From assembly GCA_947585795.1 (NCBI GenBank), contig CANPXG010000022.1, positions 1-37,305 on the forward strand: a stretch of 37,305 nt of DNA, read 5' to 3'. The position numbers were made by a program, and so were the translations under genes. Every line of letters begins with the position of its first letter. Position 1 is the stretch's first letter. Below the pieces are notes generated by a model that saw nothing but the letters and a program-made list of their open reading frames with translations, was not told where the DNA came from and ran no database searches. Source of the stretch: an uncultured Clostridia bacterium (GTDB taxonomy: Bacteria; Bacillota; Clostridia; UBA1381). Below, in pieces: positions 1-7,717 of this stretch.

Positions 1-590
1 TACTTAAACGCCTGATACCCGTACACCGCGAGCAGCGGAAACTGCGCGATAAGCTGCAGACACTGGCGCAGAACGTTCGGCAGGGAAATATCGTCGGCTC
101 TGTCGTCGTACGCGTACATCGTCAAAACGCTTCTCGAGAGCGCGTTCATCATGTCCTTGCTCGGTGCCTGCATGATTATGTCGCGCACGAACGAGGGCGG
201 TATTGTGCGCAGCTTCGCGAGCGTGTCGTTAAATACTTTAAGCTTTTCCGCGTTCGGGAGTTCCCCGAACAAAAGCAGATATGTAACCTCCTCAAACCCG
301 AAACGGTCGTCCTTGATAAAGCCTTTTATAAGCTCCTCAACGTCGTAGCCATGGTAGTAAAGTTTGCCGTCGCACGGCTCTGTTATGCCGTTTGGCAGGG
401 TGTTGTACGCGTGTATTTCACCGATGTCGGTAAGACCGGCGAGGACACCTTTACCGTTTATATCCCTCAGCCCCCTTTTTACGTCATACTTCGCATACAG
501 TTCAGGGTTTATAAGCTTATTTTTCTTGCAAATGTCAAGCATTTCAAGCATTTCGGGGGTGACTTCTACGGGCACAATTTTCTCTCTCAT
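1..590 (-). CDS. gltA: Citrate synthase, N-terminal part (runs off left edge)
   Basis: The minus strand is open from an ATG at 588-590 to the window edge, giving the first 196 residues. The protein starts MREKIVPVEV and contains RGLRDINGKGVLAGLTDIG, then LYYHGYDVEELIKGF and FEEVTYLLLFGELPN. These are the small-domain signatures of citrate/2-methylcitrate synthase, which condenses acetyl-CoA (or propionyl-CoA) with oxaloacetate. The catalytic His/Asp region lies in the missing C-terminal half, so citrate and methylcitrate synthase cannot be told apart. A ribosome site GGAGG lies about 8 nt before the ATG. In Clostridia this enzyme usually feeds an incomplete TCA cycle towards glutamate. The gene is divergent from the DJ-1 operon, and its leader is the unusual repeat array described separately. 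Confidence 0.88.
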   Translation of the reverse strand, partial: MREKIVPVEVTPEMLEMLDICKKNKLINPELYAKYDVKRGLRDINGKGVLAGLTDIGEIHAYNTLPNGITEPCDGKLYYHGYDVEELIKGFIKDDRFGFEEVTYLLLFGELPNAEKLKVFNDTLAKLRTIPPSFVRDIIMQAPSKDMMNALSRSVLTMYAYDDRADDISLPNVLRQCLQLIAQFPLLAVYGYQAFK

Positions 591-594
591 ACCT

Positions 595-843
595 AAATTC
601 CTCCGTTTTTTTTCATTAAAATTGCGTGTTTTTTCACCTATATTTGCGTTATTTTTCGCCTAAATTGGCGCTAAATTCACTTAAATTGGCGTTAAATTTA
701 CCTATATATGCGTGTTTTTTCACCTAAATTGACGCTAAATCCATCTATGTCAGCGTGTTTTTTCACTTATATTTATGCAAAATAACGCCTTTTTATACCT
801 ATAAAGTTAAATTTTTCACTTATTTTATCATTATATTTACCTA
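595..843 (-). repeat. Degenerate 21-22-bp tandem array filling the citrate synthase leader
   Basis: On the plus strand, successive units end in CACCTA, CGCCTA, CACTTA, TACCTA or CATCTA at positions 640, 662, 683, 704, 726, 747, 769, 801, 822 and 843. The intervals are 22, 21, 21, 22, 21, 22, 32, 21 and 21 bp. Weaker units end at 595 and 618. There are two unit flavours, one with GCGTGTTTTTTCACCTA and one with GGCGCTAAATTCACTTA. Read on the minus (mRNA) strand, a unit looks like TAGGTGAAAAAACACGC. The array lies between the predicted citrate synthase promoter and its start codon, so it should be transcribed as a leader of about 255 nt. No function is known to me. Confidence 0.85.
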
Positions 844-851
844 TTTTTATA

Positions 852-880
852 ATTATATCAGAGAACATATTTCATTACAA
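852..880 (-). promoter_or_regulatory. Predicted citrate synthase promoter
   Basis: On the minus strand, TTGTAA (875-880) and TATAAT (852-857) are 17 bp apart, with TGA directly before the -10 box (extended -10). The start point would be near 845, exactly where the repeat array begins. Confidence 0.6.
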
Positions 881-899
881 TTAAAATTATGTAAACTTA

Positions 900-928
900 T
901 TGTGAATTATTTAAATTTATGGTATAAT
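900..928 (+). promoter_or_regulatory. Predicted promoter of the DJ-1/fthC/tatD/holB operon
   Basis: TTGTGA (900-905) and TATAAT (923-928) are 17 bp apart, with an extended -10 TGG. The promoter is divergent from the citrate synthase promoter, with about 19 bp between the two -35 boxes. Confidence 0.65.
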
Positions 929-966
929 ATAGATAAGATTTTAAATTAAGGAAAGGGATGACGGAT

Positions 967-1500
967 ATGGTATACGTAATGCTCGCGGACGGATTTGAGG
1001 AAACGGAAGCGATAGAGCCGATAGATATTCTGCGTCGAGGCGGCGCAAAGGTAACTACGGTCGGAGTAAAAAATAAAACGGTGACATCAGCTCACGGGAT
1101 AACAGTGACGGCGGACGCGGATATGACGGAGGTAGAGCCCGAGGATATGGAACTTCTTATGCTGCCCGGCGGCGCGGGACATGAAATTTTGGACGCTTCA
1201 AACGAGGTGCACGCTCTCATAAGCCGCGCTTTGGCTGACGGCAAATATATAGCAGCGATATGCGCCGCGCCATCTATCATAGGCAAAAGAATGGTTTTGG
1301 AGGGAAAAAGGGCGACTTGCTTCCCCGGCTACGAAAAGTACCTTTACGGCGCGGAGGTGACGGGCGAGAAAGTCGTCACGGACGGTAAAATCATAACCGC
1401 GAAGGGCGCGGGAGCCGCGTCCGACTTCGGCTTCGCCATGCTTACCGCGCTCAAGGGCAAGGAAACCGCTGACAAAATAAAGGAGATCATGCAGTATTGA
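967..1500 (+). CDS. DJ-1/PfpI family protein
   Basis: A 177-aa DJ-1/ThiJ/PfpI-fold protein. It begins MVYVMLADGFEETEAIEP, with the family glutamate at about residue 12. The glycine-rich LMLPGGAGHE follows at 64-73, and the nucleophile elbow AICAAP places the conserved cysteine at residue 99. Members act in oxidative or carbonyl stress as deglycases, glyoxalases or chaperones, and the exact activity cannot be read from sequence. I chose the ATG at 967 rather than 958 because AAGGAAAGGG (948-957) sits about 9 nt before 967 but abuts 958. It is the first gene of a four-gene operon and overlaps fthC by 4 bp, which suggests translational coupling. Confidence 0.88.
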   Translation: MVYVMLADGFEETEAIEPIDILRRGGAKVTTVGVKNKTVTSAHGITVTADADMTEVEPEDMELLMLPGGAGHEILDASNEVHALISRALADGKYIAAICAAPSIIGKRMVLEGKRATCFPGYEKYLYGAEVTGEKVVTDGKIITAKGAGAASDFGFAMLTALKGKETADKIKEIMQY

Positions 1501-2048
1501 TTAAGGAAGAATTGCGCCTTAGGATGCGCGAAAAAAGACGCGCCCTGACAAACGACGATGTTTCACAGTTAAGCAAAGCGATACAGGATAATCTGTTTAC
1601 GCTTGACGCGCTGAGGGACGCAAAAAGCGTTTGCGTGTTTATGTCGTCGTTTAAGGAACCCGACACGACCGCGGTCATAGCCCGTCTTTTCGATGAGGGA
1701 AAGACGGTGAGCGCGCCCGTATCAGACACGGAAACGAGCACGCTCACTCTTATACGCGTCAAAAGCATGAAAGATTTTCGCAAGGGCGCATACGGCATAG
1801 CAGAGCCTTCGGGCACGGAAAAGGTCAATGACGCGGACGTTATACTCGTGCCGGGGCTGGCGTTTGACAGAAGCGGCGCACGCATGGGCTTTGGCAAAGG
1901 TTACTACGACAGGCTGCTCTCTTTGGCGAACGCGGTCAAAATAGGGCTTTGCTACGATTTTCAGCTTTTTGACGATATACCGAAGGAGGAGCACGACGCG
2001 CCGATGAATTATATAGTTACGGAAAAAGAAATTATCGATACGAATTGA
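1497..2048 (+). CDS. 5-formyltetrahydrofolate cyclo-ligase
   Basis: A 183-aa protein of normal family length. It carries the signature VPGLAFDRSGARMGFGKGYY at about 121-140 (ATP/folate site), after a basic N-terminus typical of the family. The enzyme converts 5-formyl-THF to 5,10-methenyl-THF using ATP, in the cytoplasm, and so recovers one-carbon units. It starts with TTG at 1497-1499. That codon overlaps the TGA of the DJ-1 gene (TTGA), and an AAAGGAG site lies about 11 nt upstream inside the preceding gene. The next in-frame ATG (about residue 10) would leave a truncated N-terminus. Genes of this family are often called ygfA or fthC. Confidence 0.9.
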   Translation: MIKEELRLRMREKRRALTNDDVSQLSKAIQDNLFTLDALRDAKSVCVFMSSFKEPDTTAVIARLFDEGKTVSAPVSDTETSTLTLIRVKSMKDFRKGAYGIAEPSGTEKVNDADVILVPGLAFDRSGARMGFGKGYYDRLLSLANAVKIGLCYDFQLFDDIPKEEHDAPMNYIVTEKEIIDTN

Positions 2049-2066
2049 AGGAAAAGGGTGAACGAT

Positions 2067-2852
2067 ATGTTATTTGACTCACACGCGCATTATAACGACG
2101 AGCGTTTTGACGGTGACCGCGACGAGGTTTTATCGTCAATGACGGAAAACAACGTCGGTCTTATAATGAACTCCTGCTCGTCATTGGACGAAGTACCGCT
2201 TATTTTCGACATATGCGAAAAATACCCGTTCGTTTACGCGTCGGTCGGAATACACCCGCACGAGGTCGAAAATCTGACGGAAAACGATATGACGAAGCTT
2301 ATGGAATACGCGAAAAATCCGAAGGTCAAGGCAATCGGTGAAATCGGTCTTGACTACTACTACAATTTTTCGCCGCGCGAAACGCAAAAAAAGTGGCTCG
2401 AGCGCCAAGTCGAGATAGCCAAGGAAATTCATATGCCCGTCATTATACATGACCGCGACGCGCACAAGGACTGCATGGATATTCTGCGCGATTGCTCCGT
2501 GCGCGAGGCGGGCGGCGTGTTCCACTGCTATTCGGGAAGCGTCGAAATGGCAAGGGAAATAATCGATTGGGGCATGTACATCGCCTTCGGCGGTTCTCTC
2601 ACGTTCAAAAATTCCGTGCGTCCCGTCGAGGTCGCAAAATACGCGCCGCTTGACAGGATACTGATAGAAACGGATTGCCCGTACCTCACGCCCGTGCCGC
2701 ATAGAGGCGAGCGCAACTCATCCCTTTACATTCATTACGTCGCGGAAAGGCTTGCCGAGATCAAGGGCGTTACGCCGCGTGAAATAGAAGAGGCGACGTT
2801 TGAAAACGCGAAAAAATGCTTTAACATAACTGAAGGAGAGGCGGCTTTATAA
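2067..2852 (+). CDS. tatD: TatD family metal-dependent deoxyribonuclease
   Basis: A 261-aa TIM-barrel metallohydrolase of the TatD/YcfH/YabD type. The metal-binding motifs are in order: the N-terminal HxH in MLFDSHAHYND (His6, His8), the glutamate in GEIGLDYYY, histidines in PVIIHDRDAH and FHCYSG, and the aspartate in ETDCPYLTP. The family has 3'-5' exonuclease/DNase activity in DNA repair and turnover. The ATG at 2067 is preferred over the upstream GTG at 2058, because GGAAAAGGG overlaps the GTG but lies 8 nt before the ATG. The gene is 18 bp after fthC and 2 bp before holB. A tatD-holB neighbourhood is common in Firmicutes. Confidence 0.93.
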   Translation: MLFDSHAHYNDERFDGDRDEVLSSMTENNVGLIMNSCSSLDEVPLIFDICEKYPFVYASVGIHPHEVENLTENDMTKLMEYAKNPKVKAIGEIGLDYYYNFSPRETQKKWLERQVEIAKEIHMPVIIHDRDAHKDCMDILRDCSVREAGGVFHCYSGSVEMAREIIDWGMYIAFGGSLTFKNSVRPVEVAKYAPLDRILIETDCPYLTPVPHRGERNSSLYIHYVAERLAEIKGVTPREIEEATFENAKKCFNITEGEAAL

Positions 2853-2854
2853 CA

Positions 2855-3817
2855 ATGTACGGATATGATACCTTTCACGAGGAGCTTATGCAAAGCTTAA
2901 TAAACTCCGTCCATGACGGACTCAGCTCTCACGCCTATATATTCGAGGGCGCGAAGGGCTTAGATCTCATGTCCTCGGCGCGTCTTTTCGCCGCCGCGCT
3001 CACCTGCCGCGACAGAGCTATCGCGCCTTGCGGAGCATGCCCGTCCTGCAAGGAGGCGAAGGCGGACACGAACCCCGACATCGTATACGTCAATTCGGGA
3101 GAGAAAAAGAGTATCGGCGCGGAGCAGATGCGCGCTCTCGAGGAGGACGTTGCAGTAAAGCCGTTCGCCGCCGCGCGGAAGGTGTATATAATCGAGGACG
3201 GCGCCGAGCTTACGGAGGCGGCGCAAAACGTGTTTTTAAAGACGTTCGAGGAGCCGCCCGAATACGCCGTGTTTATAATCATAATCGAAAACCTTGCGCC
3301 GCTTTTGGAAACGGTGCTTTCACGCTTCACACTCATACATTTCCCGCGCGTCAGCGACGCGAAGGTGAGAGAGTACATCAAAAGCAAGTACCCAAAGGAA
3401 ACGGACAAGCTTGATTTCCTCGTTAGGTACTGCGCCGGAATACCCGCAGAGGCGGACAAAATCGTCGGAAACGAGAGCTTTGAGGAGCTTCGCGCCTCGT
3501 CGCTCGAAACGCTCGGCGCGCTGCTTTCACAGAGCAAAGCCCACGCTTTTACCGTATCCGAATTCGCGGAGCAAAACAAGGACCGTTTCGGTGAGGCGCT
3601 TGATTTTTGGCTATCGTTCACGCGCGACATAACGCTTCTGCAAAACGGCGCGGAGGATAAAATAATAAATATCGACAAACGCTTTGAGCTTGAAAAATTG
3701 GCGGAGAGGTTTGAGCCGAAAAATGTCGTTAAGACCTCCGAAAAAATAATCAAGACTCAAAAAATGCTCGCGCGCTACGTAAATACAAGGGCTGCGGCTA
3801 TGTGGCTCGCCCTTTGA
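2855..3817 (+). CDS. holB: DNA polymerase III subunit delta'
   Basis: A 320-aa clamp-loader subunit. Four cysteines (51, 59, 62, 65) form the zinc module of the gamma/tau/delta' family. The Walker A region is degenerate (EGAKGLDLMSS, with no GKT), as expected for delta', which does not hydrolyse ATP. The conserved segment AAQNVFLKTFEEPPEYAVFI follows, then LSRF in place of the SRC motif. Delta' joins delta and tau/gamma to load the beta clamp. AAGGAGAGG ends about 14 nt before the ATG, which is rather far. It is the last gene of the operon, and no GC-rich terminator stem is visible after it. Confidence 0.92.
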   Translation: MYGYDTFHEELMQSLINSVHDGLSSHAYIFEGAKGLDLMSSARLFAAALTCRDRAIAPCGACPSCKEAKADTNPDIVYVNSGEKKSIGAEQMRALEEDVAVKPFAAARKVYIIEDGAELTEAAQNVFLKTFEEPPEYAVFIIIIENLAPLLETVLSRFTLIHFPRVSDAKVREYIKSKYPKETDKLDFLVRYCAGIPAEADKIVGNESFEELRASSLETLGALLSQSKAHAFTVSEFAEQNKDRFGEALDFWLSFTRDITLLQNGAEDKIINIDKRFELEKLAERFEPKNVVKTSEKIIKTQKMLARYVNTRAAAMWLAL

Positions 3818-3871
3818 TTTTTCCGCAAAATCCCACAAAAAAATATTTTTTTACTTATTTTTCCTTTTTTA

Positions 3872-3900
3872 TTGACAAATTCCCATATTTGTGTTACAAT
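3872..3900 (+). promoter_or_regulatory. Predicted abrB promoter
   Basis: TTGACA (3872-3877) and TACAAT (3895-3900) are 17 bp apart with an extended -10 TGT. The promoter is followed by a strong ribosome site AAAGGAGGGG at 3912-3921. Confidence 0.75.
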
Positions 3901-3926
3901 GAGTAAAAAGAAAAGGAGGGGATTTT

Positions 3927-4178
3927 ATGAAATCCGTAGGAATTGTAAGAAAGGTCGATAATCTCGGGAGAATTGTTATTCCCATAGAGCTCCGCAAAAA
4001 GTTCGATATTGAAATAGCGGATTCTATGGAAATCTATACTGACGACAATTGTATTATCCTTAAGAAATACGAGCCGTCATGTATATTTTGCGGGGATGCG
4101 AACGATATTTTCCGTTTCAACGGAAGAAATATATGCCGCAACTGCGCAAAGGCAATGATGGGATATATTAACGACTGA
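3927..4178 (+). CDS. AbrB family transcriptional regulator
   Basis: An 83-aa regulator. Residues 1-48 form the swapped-hairpin AbrB DNA-binding domain (MKSVGIVRKVDNLGRIVIP, then ELRKKF and MEIYTDDNCIILKKY), nearly identical in pattern to B. subtilis AbrB/Abh/SpoVT N-termini. The C-terminal part has two cysteine pairs, CIFC and ICRNC, which could bind one zinc ion. Such Zn-containing AbrB proteins are common in Clostridia. It probably acts as a dimer or tetramer on transition-state genes, but the targets are unknown. It is a single-gene unit with its own strong promoter and a bidirectional terminator. Confidence 0.92.
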   Translation: MKSVGIVRKVDNLGRIVIPIELRKKFDIEIADSMEIYTDDNCIILKKYEPSCIFCGDANDIFRFNGRNICRNCAKAMMGYIND

Positions 4179-4180
4179 CA

Positions 4181-4223
4181 AAAACCGCCCGCGCTGTCAT
4201 AGACAGCGCGGGCGGTTTTTTTT
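4181..4223. terminator. Bidirectional intrinsic terminator, abrB / coaX
   Basis: A perfect 14-bp stem: CCGCCCGCGCTGTC (4185-4198), loop ATA, GACAGCGCGGGCGG (4202-4215). It has eight T on the plus side and A residues on the left, so it can stop both converging transcripts. The coaX stop codon overlaps its T-run. Confidence 0.95.
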
Positions 4224-4983
4224 ACACGTTTTTACCGTATATTATCATAAGTCCTTTGAGAAGGAGCTCGTCGTCGAGTATTATCTCGTTTTTGCAAAGA
4301 GGCACGACGGATGAGGCAAGTCCGCCCGTCGCGACGACGGTCATCTCCCCCATCTCGCCGCGTATACGGTCGATAATTCCGTCCATGCTCGCGGCTGCGC
4401 CGTAGAGTATACCGTTTTGCATACAGTCGACCGTGTTTGTGCCTATAAGCTTTTTCGGCGGATCGAGGCTTATTTTCGGAAGCTGCGCGGCGGAGCTTAT
4501 CATGGCGTTCATAGATACCATGATCCCCGGCATTATCATGCCGCCCAAGTACTCGCCCGCGCCGTTTATGACCGATACGGTCGTCGCCGTTCCCATGTCG
4601 AATATGATAAGCGGCGCGCCGTAACACTCTATTCCCGCGACGGCATCGACCGCAAGGTCGCTGCCAAGGTGGTCGGGATCGTCCGTTTTTACGCAAAGTC
4701 CCGTCTTGACACCGCGCCCCACAACCATCGGGGAGAGCGACGTAAGCTTTTTCACCGCCGCGTAGACCGCGTCCGTTACGGAGGGCACGACGGACGAGAT
4801 GATAGCGCCGTCTATGCTCTCTTTTTTGATTTCGTGTATGTCGAGCGCCGCCCGAAGCTCTATCGCGTACTCCAACTGCGTGGCGTTATGGTCGGTGGTA
4901 AGGCGCTCCATGAAGAGGACGCTGTTTTTTTCACAGCAGCCTATAACTATATTGGTATTTCCTATATCTATCGCAAGTATCAT
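4222..4983 (-). CDS. coaX: Type III pantothenate kinase
   Basis: A 253-aa protein starting MILAIDIGNTNIVIG, with the ASKHA-fold phosphate motif DxGNT at 6-10. It also has the pantothenate motif DDPDHLGSDLAVDAVAG, the adenosine motif FDMGTATTVSVI, and GGMIMPGI. CoaX phosphorylates pantothenate in the first step of coenzyme A synthesis and needs a monovalent cation. AGGAGGG lies 7 nt before the ATG. The gene is 15 bp downstream of the PHP gene on the same strand and is probably co-transcribed from the promoter at 5690-5718. Confidence 0.95.
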   Translation of the reverse strand: MILAIDIGNTNIVIGCCEKNSVLFMERLTTDHNATQLEYAIELRAALDIHEIKKESIDGAIISSVVPSVTDAVYAAVKKLTSLSPMVVGRGVKTGLCVKTDDPDHLGSDLAVDAVAGIECYGAPLIIFDMGTATTVSVINGAGEYLGGMIMPGIMVSMNAMISSAAQLPKISLDPPKKLIGTNTVDCMQNGILYGAAASMDGIIDRIRGEMGEMTVVATGGLASSVVPLCKNEIILDDELLLKGLMIIYGKNV

Positions 4984-4998
4984 TGTTTTTCCCTCCTG

Positions 4999-5640
4999 TT
5001 ACGGCATCGGTATGCCGAGTCTTTGTAAAAGTTCGTTCGCGGCGCGTATCTGTTTTTTGCGGTACTCCGCGAGGCTGTGGGTGTCGGAGCCGACGCTTAC
5101 GCATATGCCGCCGTCACGCACGGCGCGCTGCTTTTTCTCGTTCGTGAGAAAGTCGTAGTAGTACGGGTAATTCCCGGAGGTGTTTAGTTCCCAGAAAATG
5201 TCGTTATCGCGCATTAGGCGTATCATGTCAAGCACGTATCTCTCGCCGAGCTTGAAAATGTCCGTGTGGGCAAGTCCGACCTTGCAGGTGAATAAGCGCC
5301 GCCATTCAAGAAATTCGTAAAGGTCCATCGCGCGCGCGTCGTCAAGGCTTTCAAAAAGCACGTAGTCAAAGCGGCTCGTAGCCTTGGGCAGGGCCTCGGG
5401 CGGCGCGGGACGCGTGCCTATTTCAAGTCCGCACAGTACGCGTATTTTGTCGGCGTATTTTATTTTGCAGTGCTGTATGTATTCGTAATATGTCGGTAGG
5501 TTTTCGCCTATCGTAAACTGGTGGTCGGTTATGCCTATCACGCTCACGCCGCAGTTTATCGCGTTTTCTATTATCGCGTCGGGCGTGTCGGAACCGTCGT
5601 AGCTGAATATTGTGTGGTTGTGCAGATCCGTGATGTACAT
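4999..5640 (-). CDS. PHP-domain phosphoesterase (histidinol-phosphatase-like)
   Basis: A 213-aa protein opening MYITDLHNHTIFSYDGSD, the HxH...D metal motif of PHP phosphoesterases. Further ligand candidates are ITDHQF, the glutamate of CGLEIG, GLAHTDIF, and GSDTHSLAEY near the C-terminus. The substrate is unknown. It could be histidinol phosphate, another phosphomonoester or a nucleotide, and no his genes are nearby. The frame stays open up to 5718, but AAAGGAGA 8 nt before 5640 and the family start MYIxDLHxHT place the start at 5640. It is first in a unit with coaX. Confidence 0.87.
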   Translation of the reverse strand: MYITDLHNHTIFSYDGSDTPDAIIENAINCGVSVIGITDHQFTIGENLPTYYEYIQHCKIKYADKIRVLCGLEIGTRPAPPEALPKATSRFDYVLFESLDDARAMDLYEFLEWRRLFTCKVGLAHTDIFKLGERYVLDMIRLMRDNDIFWELNTSGNYPYYYDFLTNEKKQRAVRDGGICVSVGSDTHSLAEYRKKQIRAANELLQRLGIPMP

Positions 5641-5689
5641 AGCCGTTTCTCCTTTCCGTGCATATAATGAAAATATATCATATATTGTA

Positions 5690-5718
5690 ATTGTATCACA
5701 AATGAAACGTAAATTCAA
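5690..5718 (-). promoter_or_regulatory. Predicted PHP-coaX promoter
   Basis: On the minus strand, TTGAAT (5713-5718) and TACAAT (5690-5695) are 17 bp apart, with TGA before the -10 box. Confidence 0.6.
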
Positions 5719-5736
5719 TCGTAAGGTGATAATTTG

Positions 5737-5765
5737 TTTACAAATGCGTGAATTTGTGATAAAAT
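5737..5765 (+). promoter_or_regulatory. Predicted promoter of the LOG-family gene
   Basis: TTTACA (5737-5742) and TAAAAT (5760-5765) are 17 bp apart, with TGA before the -10 box. The promoter is divergent from the PHP promoter. Confidence 0.65.
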
Positions 5766-5799
5766 GTTTGTGTAAGAATTAAAAGCGGGGTGAACGGTG

Positions 5800-6402
5800 A
5801 TGGAGATTTGTGTGTTCGGTGCGTCGAGCAGCGTGATCGAGCAAACGTATATTGACAGCGTGGAACGGTTGGGACGTAGGATAGCGGAGCGTGGTCACGG
5901 GTTGGTGTACGGTGCGGGAGCGTCCGGACTTATGGGTGCGGCGGCGCGTGGCGCGTACAGCGCGGGCGGCGCGATAACGGGAGTGGTGCCCGATTTCTTT
6001 ATGAGTGAGGATATGGGCGTTGACGGAAGGATTTTCGGTAAGTGTACGGAGCTTATAAAGACGGAGAGTATGCGTGAGAGAAAGCGTATTATGGAGGAAA
6101 GGGCGGACGCGTTTATAATCGTGCCGGGAGGTATCGGTACGTTTGAGGAGTTTTTTGAGGTGCTTACGCTGAAGCAGCTTGAACGGCATAATAAGGCTAT
6201 TGTGATACTGAATATAAACGGTTATTATGACGCGATGTTTAAAATGCTCGGTGAGGCGGTAAAGCGTAAGTTTTTGCGTGAGGCTTGCAGCCTCCTGTAC
6301 GAGGTTTGTACCGATGAGGAGGAGGCGCTTGATTACATAGAAAATTATAAGGCGCCGGTAATCAATGTTTTTGAGATGAAAAATATCGAAAATGGGAAAT
6401 AA
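5800..6402 (+). CDS. LOG family protein (TIGR00730, Rossmann fold)
   Basis: A 200-aa protein with the hallmark PGGIGTFEEFFEVLTLKQL at about 110-128, the PGGxGTxxE nucleotide-binding motif of the LOG/YvdD family. An N-terminal Rossmann segment, MEICVFGASS then LVYGAGASGLMGAAARGA, precedes it. Characterised members hydrolyse nucleoside 5'-monophosphates to base plus ribose phosphate (cytokinin-type phosphoribohydrolase). Older databases call them lysine decarboxylases, which is usually wrong. A GTG at 5797 directly before the ATG at 5800 could also start translation. The ribosome site (AAGCGGGG) is weak for this genome. Confidence 0.88.
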   Translation: MEICVFGASSSVIEQTYIDSVERLGRRIAERGHGLVYGAGASGLMGAAARGAYSAGGAITGVVPDFFMSEDMGVDGRIFGKCTELIKTESMRERKRIMEERADAFIIVPGGIGTFEEFFEVLTLKQLERHNKAIVILNINGYYDAMFKMLGEAVKRKFLREACSLLYEVCTDEEEALDYIENYKAPVINVFEMKNIENGK

Positions 6403-6418
6403 TGGGTAAAAAATAAGT

Positions 6419-6446
6419 AAACAGGACGGTCAAACGTCCTGTTTTT
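6419..6446. terminator. Bidirectional terminator between LOG-family gene and GT2 gene
   Basis: Stem ACAGGACG (6421-6428) / CGTCCTGT (6435-6442) with a 6-nt loop, T5 on the right and A-rich flank on the left. It separates two converging genes. Confidence 0.85.
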
Positions 6447-6448
6447 CG

Positions 6449-7717
6449 TTATATTTCTTTGGTTTTTTCTATCTTTTCCGTGCTTACGGTAGGTCCGTGG
6501 TGGCGCGTAGGCTCCCACTGCACGTTCTTGAATATCGCGACTACCGAAATGGGCGCGTAGGTGAAAAGGAATACGGGGAAGGTGAAAAGGTATTTCACTT
6601 TCTTCCACTTGCTCGTGTGGATGCGTTTGTTCTCGGTGAGCGTCGTCACAAGTCCTATCAGGAACATCATTACATACGCGCCGGCTACCCATTGCGCGAG
6701 CGATATTAAAAGCGGCAGACAGTTTTCGCCCATTATCGCTCCCGCGATCAGCGCCGCGGCGTTTATGCAGAGTATAAAAAGCGTTATGAATATCGACGGT
6801 AAAATCGTCATGCACATGTCGTAGCAGGTGGATCTGTTTTTGCGAAACATGTTGCCGATGAGCTTCGCGCCGTACTTTCCGAATACCTGTAAAAATCCGC
6901 GCGCCCATCTTAGGCGCTGCGTCCATGACTGTCTGAACGTCTGCGGCTGCTCGTCGTATAGTATCGCGTCGGAGCAGAAGGCTATCTTCTCCCCCGCCAT
7001 CGCGTTAGCTATGGAAAATTCTATGTCCTCGGTGAGGAGGAAGTACTTCCAGCCTCCCGCGTTATTTACAATGTCCTTATGCACCAAAAATCCCGTGCCC
7101 GATATGGCGCAGCCCGTGCCCAAAAGCATGCGCGAATGGTTTAAAAACTTAGACTCCCTTATATACCAAAGCGCGTAGCCCGCCGTTATCCAGTTCGTGC
7201 CGTAATTCGTTGAGTTTCTGTAGCTCGTGATTATCCTGTGACCGTCGGAAAACGTCCTGTTCATGGCGCTTATATAATTTCTGTCGAGGATGTTGTCCGC
7301 GTCAAAGACGAAAAATCCGTCGTAAAAATCCTTGCCCTTCTCGCTCGTTATTTTATTTAGGGCGTAATCGAGGGCGTAGCCCTTGCCAAGCTTCTCCATG
7401 TCGTTGCGCACGAACACGAACGCGCCCGCCTTGCGCGCCTCCTCGGCGGTGTTATCGGTACAGTTGTCGGCTATGACGTATATGTCTATAAGCTCCTGAG
7501 GATAGTCCTGATGGTGAATGGAATTGACGAGCGTCGCTATCACATTCTCCTCGTTGCGCGCGGAAATCAGCGCCGCGAACCTATGCGGCACCTCCTCCTT
7601 GTGCGGCTTATCCTTTTTCAGAAAAGGTATAAAAAAGTATACGAGTTGATAAAAGTACAGCGCAAAAAAGAGTACGCCGACAATTAAATCAATATCTTTA
7701 ACCGTTTCTATAATCAT
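6449..7717 (-). CDS. Processive family 2 glycosyltransferase, membrane-bound
   Basis: A 422-aa enzyme. One N-terminal membrane segment (about 9-33) precedes a cytoplasmic GT-A domain with ISARNEENVI, DNCTDNTAE, the metal-binding DAD in FVFDADNILD, TEDIEFS (catalytic base) and QRLRWARGF (the Q/RxxRW motif of processive enzymes). About three C-terminal membrane segments follow. This arrangement resembles poly-N-acetylglucosamine, hyaluronan and cellulose synthases and points to synthesis and export of an envelope polysaccharide. The sugar is not predictable. The open frame continues to 7786, but GAAGGGGAA about 7 nt before 7717 and loss of similarity upstream favour this start. It has no partner synthesis genes here. 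Confidence 0.86.
   Translation of the reverse strand: MIIETVKDIDLIVGVLFFALYFYQLVYFFIPFLKKDKPHKEEVPHRFAALISARNEENVIATLVNSIHHQDYPQELIDIYVIADNCTDNTAEEARKAGAFVFVRNDMEKLGKGYALDYALNKITSEKGKDFYDGFFVFDADNILDRNYISAMNRTFSDGHRIITSYRNSTNYGTNWITAGYALWYIRESKFLNHSRMLLGTGCAISGTGFLVHKDIVNNAGGWKYFLLTEDIEFSIANAMAGEKIAFCSDAILYDEQPQTFRQSWTQRLRWARGFLQVFGKYGAKLIGNMFRKNRSTCYDMCMTILPSIFITLFILCINAAALIAGAIMGENCLPLLISLAQWVAGAYVMMFLIGLVTTLTENKRIHTSKWKKVKYLFTFPVFLFTYAPISVVAIFKNVQWEPTRHHGPTVSTEKIEKTKEI

Noticed and set aside
595-843. The 21-22-bp repeats as a CRISPR array or a plasmid-type iteron origin
   Set aside because: There are no unique spacers, the units are degenerate and contiguous, and no cas or replication-initiator gene lies nearby. 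The place between a promoter and a start codon fits a leader better.
755-949. 64-aa plus-strand ORF over the repeat array
   Set aside because: It translates AT-rich repeats into a Phe/Tyr/Ile-rich peptide with no ribosome site and overlaps two predicted promoters.
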